64,000 nucleotides of DNA, taken from NCBI GenBank assembly GCA_963677475.2, contig CAXXQD010000006.1, positions 1-64,000 of the forward strand, read 5' to 3'. Of this stretch, positions 19,826-29,747 are shown piece by piece (the stretch's first letter is position 1; the number at the start of each line of letters is the position of its first letter). This DNA comes from JABMQB01 sp963677475. GTDB lineage: Bacteria; Bacteroidota; Bacteroidia; Bacteroidales; Prolixibacteraceae. The notes below the pieces were generated by a model. It was given only the letters and a program-made list of their open reading frames with translations, did not search any database and was not told the origin of the DNA. A program made the position numbers and the translations under genes.

Positions 19826-22486
19826 TTATTCAGCTTTAAGTATTTTATTGATGATGGTGCCGTAGTTGGTTGAAATATGGATAAAACAAATACCTGGAGG
19901 GATTTCAATCATATCTATTCTAACCTGATTTTTACCAGCTGTTAAGTATTGTTTAATGTCGCTTGCTAATTTTTTTCCTTGAATATCCAGAACAGAAATA
20001 TTAATTTCGGAAGAGGAGGCTAACTGCAATTCCAGGTTTAAATATTCTTTGCACGGATTAGGATAGGCTTTTATAACTTTTAAATCCGAAGCTTTGTCGA
20101 CCAAATCTGAACTTACCAGGTTTTGCTCCACATTAAAGTCCCAAATACCTCGTCCGTAGGTTCCAAACCTGGCAACATTTAATTCTTCGATATATTCAAC
20201 ACACCAATATACTTGGTCAGGAGAGTTCAAGTCATCCAGTTCATACCACTTGTCTTCTGCAGGGATGAAAACATATGGCCCCACTTCGGTTGCAGCAAAC
20301 ACCAATGATTCATCTGCGTTGCAATCCAATTCGAAAACCAAGGTATTTGGCAAGCCATTGTTTATCGGGCGAAACGTTTTTCCGTGGTCATCGGAAACAT
20401 AGACAGGGGAGTTTGAATAACCACTTCCGCTAATGTATACCCTTTCTTTGTTTACAGGAGATGGCAATACACATGTTCCGTACATGTGATTGGGCGTTGG
20501 ACCGGTAAAATTGTAGGTTCTGCCCCACGTTGCATTATTTGTTGTATAAAAGAAGTTGCCTGTTGAAGTCAAAACAAACCTGTAGTTTTTGTTCACTTCT
20601 GATATGGCAATGGCTGATATTTTTGATTGTACGCCATCTGAAATTTCCTGGTTTGTCCTAAAGTTATATGGCAATTCCTTGCTCGTGATCGTATTTTGTG
20701 AATAATTCAATTCAATTAGATGAGCGTCCCCATTATTATTTAAATTTCCTCCACCAATGTAAACCCTATTTGATTCAACTCCTTCTTCTTGTGGTAATGG
20801 GCATGTAGGTGGAATCCAAACATATCCGCCTCCTTGAAAGCTCCATCCGGTAATGCTTTCACCAAAACCGGAGTTCTCAGGATCAGTAAAAATATATGCA
20901 GAACCAGGATAAAATGCCCAAATCGTTCTTCCTTTATCAGCCGAAACCAATGAGCCATAATCACCAGTCCATATCAGATCGAATTCCCTAACGCCATTAT
21001 TTTCTGTTTTACTTCGCTGAAATCCCTGGTCCTGGCTTCCTGCATAAATTATATCGGGATTCCTTTCACTGGTGTATAATGAATAATATTGACTCACGTT
21101 TTGACCTGAAAGGGAAATATTGTTTACGGTTTGTAAATTGTCGTAGGTAATATAGGTGCCACCATCGGTTGATAAAATTGTAAATTCATTTCCTTCCTTA
21201 TCAATAAATGAGTTTATTCCGGGGATATCCTGATGCAGGTCAGTTGATGGCGAATGAGGATATTGATACTTCCCAAAATCGCTCCATGTATTCCCACCAT
21301 TTTGGCTATGAAAACAAATTGATGTACCCCAGTAAACCAAATCCATATTTTTTACTGAAAGCTCCAGGCTATTGGAGGAAAACGGTCCATGATCAGAGTT
21401 ACCTCGCTTTTCCCAGCTTGTTCCTCCGTTTGTCGATCGATAGAACCGGGTGTTATTTGTACTAAATCCTGAATAAGAAGCATAAAATGTAATGGTGTTG
21501 TTGCTTAACCTTCCATCTATCAAGACATTATTGTAGCCACTGCTCACATTGGTATTTGAAACATATTGAAGTTCCCCCTGGTCAACTTTATACAGATTGG
21601 TTTTTACCAATACATATAAACCCGTATTGGTATAATAATCTGACCAAATATCCAAGAGGTCGGTATTTCCTTCATGAATGGTGCATTCATGTACAAAATT
21701 CTTTCCTCCATCAACCGATTTATAAAGAACGCTAATAGCTTTCCAATTTGTCCAATCCCATTCTCCGGCTAAAATGTATACCGTATTGTATTCATCATTT
21801 AATACAATACCTCTTTTAATAGTTCCCCATTCTTTAACAATATCGAGACCATTGGTATCGTTCCATGTTTCTCCTTCATCATCGCTATAACTTACAAAAT
21901 TGTGGTATTTGTCCTTATGAAAAACCAGTATCCGTGTGGTGTTATTTTGCTTTATTACGCGTAGTGATTTTACATCGTTATATCTGATTCGATCGTTTAA
22001 TGGTTGCCAAAAGCTTCCACTTAGGTCTGATTTCCAAATTATGCCTCCCGCTGAGGCGCAATAAATGTTTTCTGTTTCATGGTCAAAGTCGGTTACCATC
22101 ATTCTTCCAGCAAGGTTATTGCTGCCTCTTTCGTGCCAGGCACCAATTATATTGCCATCGGCAAAGTTCCCGGTAGTTCCACTTTTTAAATGGTTGCCTG
22201 ACTTTATTAAATTTTGTTTTTTAAGGAATTTCTCTTTGCGGGTTTGGGCATCCATTCTTTTCCAGTCAATATCCGGGGCTGCTCTATGCATTTGTTCTAT
22301 AAATTCCGTACGATCTAAATGCTTGTCTTTTTGTTTAATTGGATCGACTGGATTTGGAGGCAAAAGTTGTGTTTTGGATTTTGGTTGATTAACATTGGTT
22401 TTTCTCAGTTGGATGAGGCAAATACTCATAGTCAAAATGCAACTAACTATCAGCCAATATTTAGGTTTAAGTGTTTTGTATGCCAT
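19826..22486 (-). CDS. T9SS type A secreted beta-propeller (sortilin/VPS10-like) protein
   Basis: An 886-residue protein with an N-terminal hydrophobic segment (residues about 11-27). Residues about 115-780 hold repeated BNR/Asp-box-like units of a sortilin/VPS10-type propeller, for example KSDLSGSFWQPL, SDDEGETWNDT, YRSTNGGTSWEK, SQNGGNTWSDF and SDDHGKTFRP. The last about 85 residues (VIKAYPNPCKEYLNLEL to KILKAE) are a type A T9SS sorting domain. It is thus exported and likely anchored on the cell surface. The propeller could bind peptides or glycans. Sialidase activity is not supported, since the Arg triad is not evident. It follows a strong hairpin after the SusCD-linked lipoproteins. Confidence 0.85.
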   Translation of the reverse strand: MAYKTLKPKYWLIVSCILTMSICLIQLRKTNVNQPKSKTQLLPPNPVDPIKQKDKHLDRTEFIEQMHRAAPDIDWKRMDAQTRKEKFLKKQNLIKSGNHLKSGTTGNFADGNIIGAWHERGSNNLAGRMMVTDFDHETENIYCASAGGIIWKSDLSGSFWQPLNDRIRYNDVKSLRVIKQNNTTRILVFHKDKYHNFVSYSDDEGETWNDTNGLDIVKEWGTIKRGIVLNDEYNTVYILAGEWDWTNWKAISVLYKSVDGGKNFVHECTIHEGNTDLLDIWSDYYTNTGLYVLVKTNLYKVDQGELQYVSNTNVSSGYNNVLIDGRLSNNTITFYASYSGFSTNNTRFYRSTNGGTSWEKRGNSDHGPFSSNSLELSVKNMDLVYWGTSICFHSQNGGNTWSDFGKYQYPHSPSTDLHQDIPGINSFIDKEGNEFTILSTDGGTYITYDNLQTVNNISLSGQNVSQYYSLYTSERNPDIIYAGSQDQGFQRSKTENNGVREFDLIWTGDYGSLVSADKGRTIWAFYPGSAYIFTDPENSGFGESITGWSFQGGGYVWIPPTCPLPQEEGVESNRVYIGGGNLNNNGDAHLIELNYSQNTITSKELPYNFRTNQEISDGVQSKISAIAISEVNKNYRFVLTSTGNFFYTTNNATWGRTYNFTGPTPNHMYGTCVLPSPVNKERVYISGSGYSNSPVYVSDDHGKTFRPINNGLPNTLVFELDCNADESLVFAATEVGPYVFIPAEDKWYELDDLNSPDQVYWCVEYIEELNVARFGTYGRGIWDFNVEQNLVSSDLVDKASDLKVIKAYPNPCKEYLNLELQLASSSEINISVLDIQGKKLASDIKQYLTAGKNQVRIDMIEIPPGICFIHISTNYGTIINKILKAE

Positions 22487-22542
22487 CTTTTTCGGTTTGG
22501 GATTGAAAAGATTTATGATTGTTTTCCAATAATTTGTTCGTT

Positions 22543-22578
22543 AAGTGGCTGTTTGAATTTTACTTCAAACAGCCACTT
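22543..22578. terminator. Strong 15-bp perfect hairpin in the intergenic space
   Basis: The arms aagtggctgtttgaa (22543-22557) and ttcaaacagccactt (22564-22578) form a perfect 15-bp stem with a 6-nt loop. A T-rich tail follows on the plus strand, but only a weak one on the minus strand, where the genes run. On the coding strand it may act as an attenuator or mRNA-end stabiliser separating susC/susD/lipoprotein expression from the genes downstream. Confidence 0.55.
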
Positions 22579-22595
22579 TTATTTACTATAAAAAT

Positions 22596-23702
22596 TTAGT
22601 TTGCAGTAATAAATGGGAATCTGTATTCAATTCTCCATGTTCCGGGCGATAAAATCCGGAATCCGGTCCTGACGCTTAAATAAAATCCCTCGTATGAGTT
22701 AAAATTCGTAGGTCGCCTATCTTCGGGTGCGTAATTATTTCTCGGGTCACTGAACAATGCTGCAGTATCGATTTGTGCCATTGGTAATGTTGGAGAAATA
22801 TAATATGACAATCCCGGGTCCCACATATAATTTGCCGCCGGCCATGGAACCATTGGGAAATTATATTCGATACCGGAATCTGAGACAATAGTGTTCACTG
22901 AATTATCACCAAAGTGGGGCAAAATCAAACCACTCCAGGGGCGTGTTAGAATTTGGTTACCGTTAAATGGGTTTCCGTTTTTGTCAATGAACTGGAAATA
23001 AACTTTAACTCCTTTTGTGGGTTCGTCACTTATTTTGGCAACCTTAACCATGTCGGCCGTGCCTTCTCCTATGCTGGTCATTTTCTCTGAATTATCGTAA
23101 TAGAAAACAAAAGAAGTTTTGGCTTTCCCTTCATCACCTCTGAGAACATATGCAATGGATGTTGAAGTTAAATTGACCTCAAACTCCTTGCCTTGTGAAG
23201 ATAGTTTAGTAACCAAATAATCATCGAGATACCTTTCTCCTGCGATGTTTGACACCTGAAGATCAATAGTATAAACATCAGACTCGTCAACATACTTTGT
23301 TGCGGTTGTGAATTGCATAACTCCAGTTAAAGGGTTAAGAATTACAGGTGTCAATAAAGTATCAATTAATTTGTTCATAACTTGTTGTTCTGTAGTATCG
23401 ACCCTTGGAACAAAAGCATCAATCCACAACCTTACATCCTTTTCTTCCGTCATTTGGCTGCTCAGGATATTGTCTCCATAAGTAATATCACCGAAAGAAA
23501 AATTATATGGGCGGCTTGAAAGATCGTAAAAGGGCGCTTGTGATACGGTTGATATGCCCCTTTGCACATATATTGTATCAACTTTCGATACCATATTGTC
23601 GCTTAAAAAACCAAACTGGTCAGGCTCCATACAAGAAACCATCCAAAGCAATATTAAAATGCTTGTAAGTGGTTTTAATTTAGTTATTTGAATATATTTC
23701 AT
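22596..23702 (-). CDS. SusE/F-position surface lipoprotein (DUF5007-like)
   Basis: A 368-residue lipoprotein with lipobox ILLWMVSC (Cys24). It contains a run of beta structure with ISTVSQAPFYDLSSRPYNFSFG near residue 50, given here as separate blocks ISTVSQAPF and SSRPYNFSFG. It resembles DUF5007-type proteins found downstream of susC/susD. I assign that family from memory of its N-terminal pattern, not from a search. It occupies the position where surface glycan-binding proteins usually sit, 32 bp after a fasciclin-domain lipoprotein gene. A ligand-binding role is inferred. Confidence 0.6.
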   Translation of the reverse strand: MKYIQITKLKPLTSILILLWMVSCMEPDQFGFLSDNMVSKVDTIYVQRGISTVSQAPFYDLSSRPYNFSFGDITYGDNILSSQMTEEKDVRLWIDAFVPRVDTTEQQVMNKLIDTLLTPVILNPLTGVMQFTTATKYVDESDVYTIDLQVSNIAGERYLDDYLVTKLSSQGKEFEVNLTSTSIAYVLRGDEGKAKTSFVFYYDNSEKMTSIGEGTADMVKVAKISDEPTKGVKVYFQFIDKNGNPFNGNQILTRPWSGLILPHFGDNSVNTIVSDSGIEYNFPMVPWPAANYMWDPGLSYYISPTLPMAQIDTAALFSDPRNNYAPEDRRPTNFNSYEGFYLSVRTGFRILSPGTWRIEYRFPFITAN

Positions 23703-23734
23703 ATTTAATCGTTTTTATTTTAGAATAAAGACTG

Positions 23735-24448
23735 TTAGAGGCCAGATCCGCTATCGCCTGTATGGAATAGCATGGGATGCATGCCATCCAAAACATGGAC
23801 CACACCATTAGTCGTAAGGATACCAGATGTCCGGGTTTTTGTAGCGGCATCTAATTCTTTTTCCCTTTCATTTGCATCGGCAATGGTGTATGGGTTAAAA
23901 TCCCAGGCATCGAAACCTGTGCCGCGTTTTCTGCTGTACCAAATAATTTTTGGCAGTTCGCGCATGTAATCGGAATACTGGTATCCATAGTGCAGTTCAT
24001 CCATAGGGGTTAAGTAAACTTTAATGGAATCGTTGAAATTGGAGCGGAAAATGGTACCTTCTTTCCTCAGGATTTCGCGTTCCACCCTTTGATCGACAAT
24101 ATACATCCTTAACGAATCCAACGAAGAAAGAGGAATGCTGTCAACTGTATATTCCGGAGCCATCGGATCAGCTATCCTTCGGTAGTTATTAATCATACGA
24201 AGGTATATCCTTACCGAATAATCATTGCAAGCAAATAAGGTTACGTCGGTGCCATTAACAGCATCCACCAAACCTGCCCGTTGAATTAAATAGGCAAAGG
24301 TATCCAGCTCGGGATGGGAACTTAAAAAGTCGAAAGTTGTTTTATCAACATAAGGCGAGTGAATTCCACCATCAATTAAATAATCATCGTTCTCGCATGC
24401 AGCAAAAACAAGGATCAATAAAAATATAAGTATGTTATTAATTTTCAT
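23735..24448 (-). CDS. Fasciclin (FAS1)-domain lipoprotein
   Basis: A 237-residue lipoprotein with lipobox ILVFAAC (Cys18). One FAS1-like domain spans most of the protein: an H1-like segment (GTDVTLFACNDYSV, residues about 65-78) and the closing H2-like segment TNGVVHVLDGMHPM near 213-226. FAS1 domains mediate adhesion or carbohydrate binding and recur in SusCD operons. It starts 12 bp after the susD stop and precedes the DUF5007-like gene, so it is part of the second SusCD operon. Confidence 0.8.
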   Translation of the reverse strand: MKINNILIFLLILVFAACENDDYLIDGGIHSPYVDKTTFDFLSSHPELDTFAYLIQRAGLVDAVNGTDVTLFACNDYSVRIYLRMINNYRRIADPMAPEYTVDSIPLSSLDSLRMYIVDQRVEREILRKEGTIFRSNFNDSIKVYLTPMDELHYGYQYSDYMRELPKIIWYSRKRGTGFDAWDFNPYTIADANEREKELDAATKTRTSGILTTNGVVHVLDGMHPMLFHTGDSGSGL

Positions 24449-24460
24449 TTCTGTAGTTTT

Positions 24461-26047
24461 TTAGATTATTTCAGGTACTTTTCCTTTCCAATAAGGCAAT
24501 TGTTTTAAGGCTTTATTGGTTAAAGTTAATTTATAGGCAATTGGCCAGTAGTAACCTTTACCATTTATTCTGGCATTGTCCATGCTTGTCATATTGCTGA
24601 AATAATTATTTCTGATCCGGTCGAAATTGCTATGGCCTTCACCAACCAATTCACGTGCGCGTTCTTTTATGATTTCAACAATAATCTCATCGTCTGATCC
24701 TGCAAAATCACCTATTCCGCAACGGTTCCTGCTTTCATTTAAAATTATTCTTGCATCGCCAGGCCTTCCTAATTTAGCAAGCACTTCGGCCTTCAATAAC
24801 TTTAATCCGCTGAGCCTGAATATTGGCATTGATGCATCTACGTAAAAAGCATCTTCTACCAAAGGGTCTTCCATATCGTCGCGGGTAAAGAAACTATATT
24901 TGGAAACCGTTGTACCTGTCCATTCGGCCGGTGCATTTCCCGGGTCATTATTTTCGGAACGGGGTTTCCCAAAGTCCCAATTATGGAAGAATGCTTTTCT
25001 CTTATCTTCAGCAGGGTATAAAGCATTTCTGTCCTCGTTATAAAGTTGGAAAACATAGGTGTAATTTGTCAGCCCAGGTAATAAAGTCATGGTTTTAAAG
25101 AAACCTTCGGAACATCTGAATGATTCATTGTCATTCGAAGAAACATGAATTTCAAAAATTGTTTCCGGTGATTGGCCAAGGAACATTTCTTTCATTGCAT
25201 CCTCACTGTTATAATCAACTAAAGTATAACCACCATTATTTTCCACAGCAGTGATACTTTCAATGGCTTCATTAAGCAGTGATGTTTTATTGGTTTCATC
25301 ACGGTTTGCCAACCAGGTATCCACATGTGCCCTGAGAGCTAAGGCACTTGCCTTGTTTGCCCTAATTGCCCAGGTTTGCGATCCATAATTATCGTAATCG
25401 AGGTAAGAAATAGCCAGTTCCAGATCTTCTTTTATAAAGTTTAGCACATCAGTTTCCGGAGATGTGGCTAAATCTTTTGTTTCACCATTGTCATTCACAA
25501 GGTCTGAAGATGATTCTATAGCTTCTTTATATATTGGTACATCTCCCCAAATCCGCACCATGTAGAAATAAGTGAAAGCTCGAATAAAATATGCTTCGCC
25601 CAAATAGCTGTTCCTGATTTTTGTAGCTTCTGATTCATTGGCATCAAATTCTTCAAGCGCCATTTCTTCGGTATGCTTAATCAAAATATTAGCTGAACTT
25701 ACGGCTTTAAAATAAACCGACCAATTCCTAAAATCATCCAGGCGTTCGTGGTTATATGTTCGGTCATTGGCATTGTCAACTTCGGTGACCGGGAAAAACT
25801 GGTACCAGGTATGGGAATTATAACGAATTGAAAATTCGGAAGCTACGTCCCCGTAGATAATCCATCGCCCATCGGCAAAAGGATCTCTTAATTTTGCATA
25901 AACTCCTGCAAGTGCTTTTTGAACAGCTACTTCACCTTCTTCCCAAAACGAGTCCCCACTGTTAATTGATACTGGTTCAATATCCAGCAAATCAGAACAG
26001 GAAGAAATGACTAAAGCAGCTACAAGTAATACTATTATCTTTTTCAT
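24461..26047 (-). CDS. SusD/RagB family glycan-binding lipoprotein (second pair)
   Basis: A 528-residue lipoprotein. The start at 26047 is chosen because MKKIIVLLVAALVISSC gives a signal peptide and lipobox. The frame is open further to 26215, but that part overlaps the susC gene and has no coding character. RagB/SusD hallmarks are present: an N-terminal SSCSDLLDIEP, TPR-like helices (EAYFIRAFTYFYMVRIWGDVPI) and a C-terminal RIRNNYFSNM and GKGYYWPI region. It forms the surface lid of the SusC transporter encoded 10 bp upstream. A Met two codons earlier (26053) is possible. The substrate is probably the same or a related glycan or glycopeptide. Confidence 0.92.
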   Translation of the reverse strand: MKKIIVLLVAALVISSCSDLLDIEPVSINSGDSFWEEGEVAVQKALAGVYAKLRDPFADGRWIIYGDVASEFSIRYNSHTWYQFFPVTEVDNANDRTYNHERLDDFRNWSVYFKAVSSANILIKHTEEMALEEFDANESEATKIRNSYLGEAYFIRAFTYFYMVRIWGDVPIYKEAIESSSDLVNDNGETKDLATSPETDVLNFIKEDLELAISYLDYDNYGSQTWAIRANKASALALRAHVDTWLANRDETNKTSLLNEAIESITAVENNGGYTLVDYNSEDAMKEMFLGQSPETIFEIHVSSNDNESFRCSEGFFKTMTLLPGLTNYTYVFQLYNEDRNALYPAEDKRKAFFHNWDFGKPRSENNDPGNAPAEWTGTTVSKYSFFTRDDMEDPLVEDAFYVDASMPIFRLSGLKLLKAEVLAKLGRPGDARIILNESRNRCGIGDFAGSDDEIIVEIIKERARELVGEGHSNFDRIRNNYFSNMTSMDNARINGKGYYWPIAYKLTLTNKALKQLPYWKGKVPEII

Positions 26048-26057
26048 AGTCATTGTA

Positions 26058-29000
26058 TTAAAATTTAATATTTGCCCCAAAAATAAATTTTCGGGATTGT
26101 GGATACCCGTTTCCGTAGCCGTAGCCCAAGGCATCGACCATTGTTGCATCAGGTAAACTCGATTTTTGCCACTGGTGAACATTAGAAGCGGTTGCATAAA
26201 CCCGTATCTCTCCAATTTTCATTTTTTTAATGGTTGTTGGATCGAAGGTATAGGCTAGGGTAATATCTTCTATTTTTAAGTAATCACCCTTTTCCAGATA
26301 AAGTGATGATTTTTCAAAATTTCCGCTTGAACCTACATCAAACATACTCGCCGTAAATTCAGGATATTGGGTGTCATCTCCAGGTTGTTTCCAGAAATCG
26401 CCTGGAAGTTCATAAGAAGCTACAGGTAACCATGGCCCATAATTCGGGGTGTAGGTATATTTGTATAAACGTTGGAACATCGTATTGTTAAATACCCAAT
26501 GCCCAAATGCGAAAGATGTATTTGCCCTAAAGCTCCACTTTTTATACCTGATGACTGTACCAAATCCACCGTGGATTTTTGGGTTGGATGTTTTTCCTGT
26601 TAAAAAAGCAAAGTCACTATCGTCCCATGATCTAATCATGTAGTCACCGTCCATATCTCTCATTAAAGACATTCCTGGGAAGTATTCGCCGTCCGAATAT
26701 TTTGCAGAATATTGATTGCCCAGCCTTTCTCCTGTAAATGGATTAACAGGTAGGTCGTTAACATCCTGAATGATGCCTAAATACTCATACATCCAAGGAA
26801 CGTTCAACGGGAATCCCCGAACATAAGCGTAACTCTTGCCTTTATTAAGGAAGTCGCGACCATTATAAGGTAATTTTGCAATGTAATTATCGTTATGCGA
26901 GAAATTTAATAATACTTCGCATTGAAAATCATTGTCGCGTGGGAAAAGATGTCCGTCAAATGATACTTCCCATCCTTGGTTTACCACATCAATTAAGTTG
27001 GCTTTTGCCGCAGAATATCCTGAATATGAAGGGAAATTAATGTCGAATACCAGTCCGTCTGTATATTTATGGTATGCATCAAAGCTCATATACAGGCGAT
27101 TTGTAAATGCGGTCAGGTCAAGGCCAATATCCCATTGTTTGGTTTCTTCCCAGCCCAGGTTATTGTTGGCTATTTTATTAAAATCGGGTGTAATAGCAGT
27201 AGTCCCGCCATACGATTTTACATCCATATTGGGATTCCATAAACTGATTCCAGCGGTGGTATATTCGTTAAAGCGTAAATAATCACTGCCATATTGGTTC
27301 CCGTTTATCCCTGCACTTGCCCTGATTTTTGCATAAGTAATAACTTTTGACAATGGTTTCCAAAACGTTTCTTCAGAAGCAATCCAACCAGCCGAAACAG
27401 CAGGAAAGTTCCCCCAGCGCTTGTCTTTCCCAAAACGGGAAGATGCTTCTCTACGGTAGTGAATATCAAACAGATATCTTTCTTTGACCGAATATCCAAA
27501 TCTTAACCAATAGGATATCATATTGTTAGAAGAAATGTCGCTGTACCCATTGATATTTTCTTTTTTATAGCCAACGATTGTTTTGATTCCATCGCTTGAG
27601 CCATTTTCACCGGATAACAGAATCAACTCATTTTGATTATGGGTGATTGAATGGCCTGCCAATATACTTATGCGGTGGTTTTCAAACATTTTTTTATCAT
27701 AAGTGGCATACGTTTCAATCATTGCAGCATAGCTTAAACTTTGATTTGCTTGTGCTGAAGATTGGTTGTTCTCGTGAATGGTAGATGGACCAAAAAAGTT
27801 CTTTTTTGATGTTGTATAGGAAAGTCCAATCTGTGAGTTCAGTTTTAATCCCTCCATAAGATCAATTTGTAACAAGTTGTTTACCCTCGTTTCTAAAATC
27901 CTATTGGTATTATAAACTTTATTTAATTTCCCAACCAAGGCATCTAATTCTTCCTGGCTTTTATACAAATAAGAGGCTGGTAGATAAAGAGGATCAACGG
28001 GGAATGTTTTGTTTGGGTCGGCTTCCCCTAATCCGGTTTCCCGATCAATAAAACTAGCCCTTACAGTTAAATCATTCATAACTTTTGACGAGAACCGGTT
28101 TCGTATGTTGGCACTGAACGTATATCGTTTGTAACCATTTGCCGTAACAATTCCTTCTTCGTCGTAATATCCTAAGCCAATCCTGTAGTTTGTTGTACGG
28201 GTACCACCAGATACATTAAAATCATAGCTATTTACAATACCACGCCTATAGAACATACCCTGGAAATCGTAATTGTTATTGAATGCAGGGTTTAAACTAT
28301 CTGTAAGTTCTAATGGCATTATCCTGCCCCTTGCTTCAGAATATGGTCCCCACTGGGTGTAATCGGGTATGCTTTGCTCAATTAAACTGAGTTTAAATCG
28401 TCGATCAGCTGCTCCGGTATATACCGTGAACAAATCAGGCCTGACAGAAACTCCATAAAAGGCGTTTAAGCGGAAAACCGGTTCTCCGACGTGTCCTTTT
28501 TTCGTTTTAATAATTATTACACCATTAGCACCTCGCGAACCATAGATGGCAGCAGCTGATGCATCTTTTAAAATATCGATGGATTCAACATCTTGAGGGT
28601 TTAATGAAGCTAAGTAATCCGTATTGGTAACATCGTAGCCTGCCAAATCTTCTAATGACATGGGAATACCATCTACAACGTATAATGGGGAACTAAGGCC
28701 ATTAACTACATCAAGATCGCTTGATACATGAGTGTTTCCTCTGATCACGATTCCTCCTCCACGCATTCCGGGAGCTCCGGTTCGAACTAAATTTTGAACC
28801 CCGGCAGCTTTACCCGAAAGTAATGTGGCAAGAGATGCTGCAGGTATTTCAGATAATGTTTCAGAAGGGATACTTACAATAGATGCAGTAACCCTTTTTT
28901 TATGCACTTCCTGATAACCGATAACTACCGTTTCATCGAGTTCGGTAATGTTTTGCTGTAGTGCAACATTAATAATTCTCTTATCGCCAACCGAAATGCT

Positions 29001-29408
29001 TTCCATTTTAAATCCCACGAAAGAGAATTCAATGGTAGAACTTTCGTTGGGGACGTTTAAAGTGTACTCGCCTTCAATGTTGGTGGTAGTACCAATGGCA
29101 GTACCAGCAACTGCAATGTTTACACCAGGCAATGATTCGCCAGTGGAAGCATCCGTAACTTTTCCTTTGATAATTAAACTTTGCTGTCCAACTGTTTCAC
29201 TATTACTTTTTGTTTTTGATGAAATAGTGGATGAAGTGCCTGCTGTATTATCAGCTAAACTTTGTTTGTGCTTTTCTGCTTTAGCTGTCTCAGCTTTGGC
29301 AGGTACCGACAAACAAAGCGCAAGAGCAGAAACAAGTACCATAAAGACCATGCGTCTTGTTTGATGGTACAAAGTGCCCGTTTGTAATGTAGGCCAAATT
29401 TTCTCCAT
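26058..29408 (-). CDS. SusC/RagA family TonB-linked outer-membrane transporter (second pair)
   Basis: A 1116-residue TonB-dependent transporter. A signal peptide ends near residue 40 (VPAKAE). A low-complexity linker follows, then a carboxypeptidase-D regulatory-like domain at about 79-155 (IIKGKVTDASTGESLPGVNI). The plug carries ETVVIGYQEVHKK and the SusC signature GSRGANGVIIIKTKKG. The barrel runs to the end. It lacks the N-terminal STN domain found in the other SusC of this window, so it should not signal directly to FecR. It is preceded by 339 bp without genes and is the first gene of the second SusCD operon. Confidence 0.93.
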   Translation of the reverse strand: MEKIWPTLQTGTLYHQTRRMVFMVLVSALALCLSVPAKAETAKAEKHKQSLADNTAGTSSTISSKTKSNSETVGQQSLIIKGKVTDASTGESLPGVNIAVAGTAIGTTTNIEGEYTLNVPNESSTIEFSFVGFKMESISVGDKRIINVALQQNITELDETVVIGYQEVHKKRVTASIVSIPSETLSEIPAASLATLLSGKAAGVQNLVRTGAPGMRGGGIVIRGNTHVSSDLDVVNGLSSPLYVVDGIPMSLEDLAGYDVTNTDYLASLNPQDVESIDILKDASAAAIYGSRGANGVIIIKTKKGHVGEPVFRLNAFYGVSVRPDLFTVYTGAADRRFKLSLIEQSIPDYTQWGPYSEARGRIMPLELTDSLNPAFNNNYDFQGMFYRRGIVNSYDFNVSGGTRTTNYRIGLGYYDEEGIVTANGYKRYTFSANIRNRFSSKVMNDLTVRASFIDRETGLGEADPNKTFPVDPLYLPASYLYKSQEELDALVGKLNKVYNTNRILETRVNNLLQIDLMEGLKLNSQIGLSYTTSKKNFFGPSTIHENNQSSAQANQSLSYAAMIETYATYDKKMFENHRISILAGHSITHNQNELILLSGENGSSDGIKTIVGYKKENINGYSDISSNNMISYWLRFGYSVKERYLFDIHYRREASSRFGKDKRWGNFPAVSAGWIASEETFWKPLSKVITYAKIRASAGINGNQYGSDYLRFNEYTTAGISLWNPNMDVKSYGGTTAITPDFNKIANNNLGWEETKQWDIGLDLTAFTNRLYMSFDAYHKYTDGLVFDINFPSYSGYSAAKANLIDVVNQGWEVSFDGHLFPRDNDFQCEVLLNFSHNDNYIAKLPYNGRDFLNKGKSYAYVRGFPLNVPWMYEYLGIIQDVNDLPVNPFTGERLGNQYSAKYSDGEYFPGMSLMRDMDGDYMIRSWDDSDFAFLTGKTSNPKIHGGFGTVIRYKKWSFRANTSFAFGHWVFNNTMFQRLYKYTYTPNYGPWLPVASYELPGDFWKQPGDDTQYPEFTASMFDVGSSGNFEKSSLYLEKGDYLKIEDITLAYTFDPTTIKKMKIGEIRVYATASNVHQWQKSSLPDATMVDALGYGYGNGYPQSRKFIFGANIKF

Positions 29409-29747
29409 AAATTTTGTTTTAGTTTTTGTTGTTTTTATTAAACTTTAATTTGCTATTCGTTGATTTATAGATAGTTAATAAATAGCTATCTGCGGTTTGA
29501 ATAAGCTTTTTGAAGGATTCCCCCATTTAGATAAATCCATATTATTCCCATTTACACAGAATAAGTATTTCTATGTAGTTCAGTATCAATAGAATATCCA
29601 CACACTTATGAACAGGATTTACCGCAATGACGATATTTACATATAATTATGGTCCACGGATATAGGGTAAATCCGAGTATTTGTAATCGGAACCGACAAA
29701 GCGATTGACTTTGTCCCTTGAGCTGATTACAGATATAGGTTTGAATC
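29409..29747. other. Gene-free region upstream of the second susC
   Basis: This 339-bp space separates the first catabolic operon from the second susC and is the likely promoter region. It has a 7-bp inverted repeat (gacaaag, 7-nt loop, ctttgtc, 29695-29715) just past the GH172 stop, and a partial palindrome agatag/ctatct at about 29469-29490. No exact TAnnTTTG element on the minus strand was found. Confidence 0.5.

Noticed and set aside
19826..22486. T9SS propeller protein as a sialidase
   Set aside because: Asp-box-like motifs are present, but I see no Arg triad or other catalytic signature, and no sialic-acid genes occur in the window.
22596..23702. Definite DUF5007 assignment
   Set aside because: Resemblance is by recalled pattern and gene position only. 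A profile search would be needed, so it is reported as DUF5007-like.
26048..26215. Extended N-terminus of the second SusD in an open frame up to 26215
   Set aside because: It overlaps the susC coding end, lacks a signal peptide, and the Met at 26047 gives a clean lipoprotein signal.
29688..29720. GACAAAG/CTTTGTC inverted repeat as an intrinsic terminator of the GH172 operon
   Set aside because: The stem is only 7 bp and no T-run follows on the coding strand, so it is recorded only as structure in the gap.
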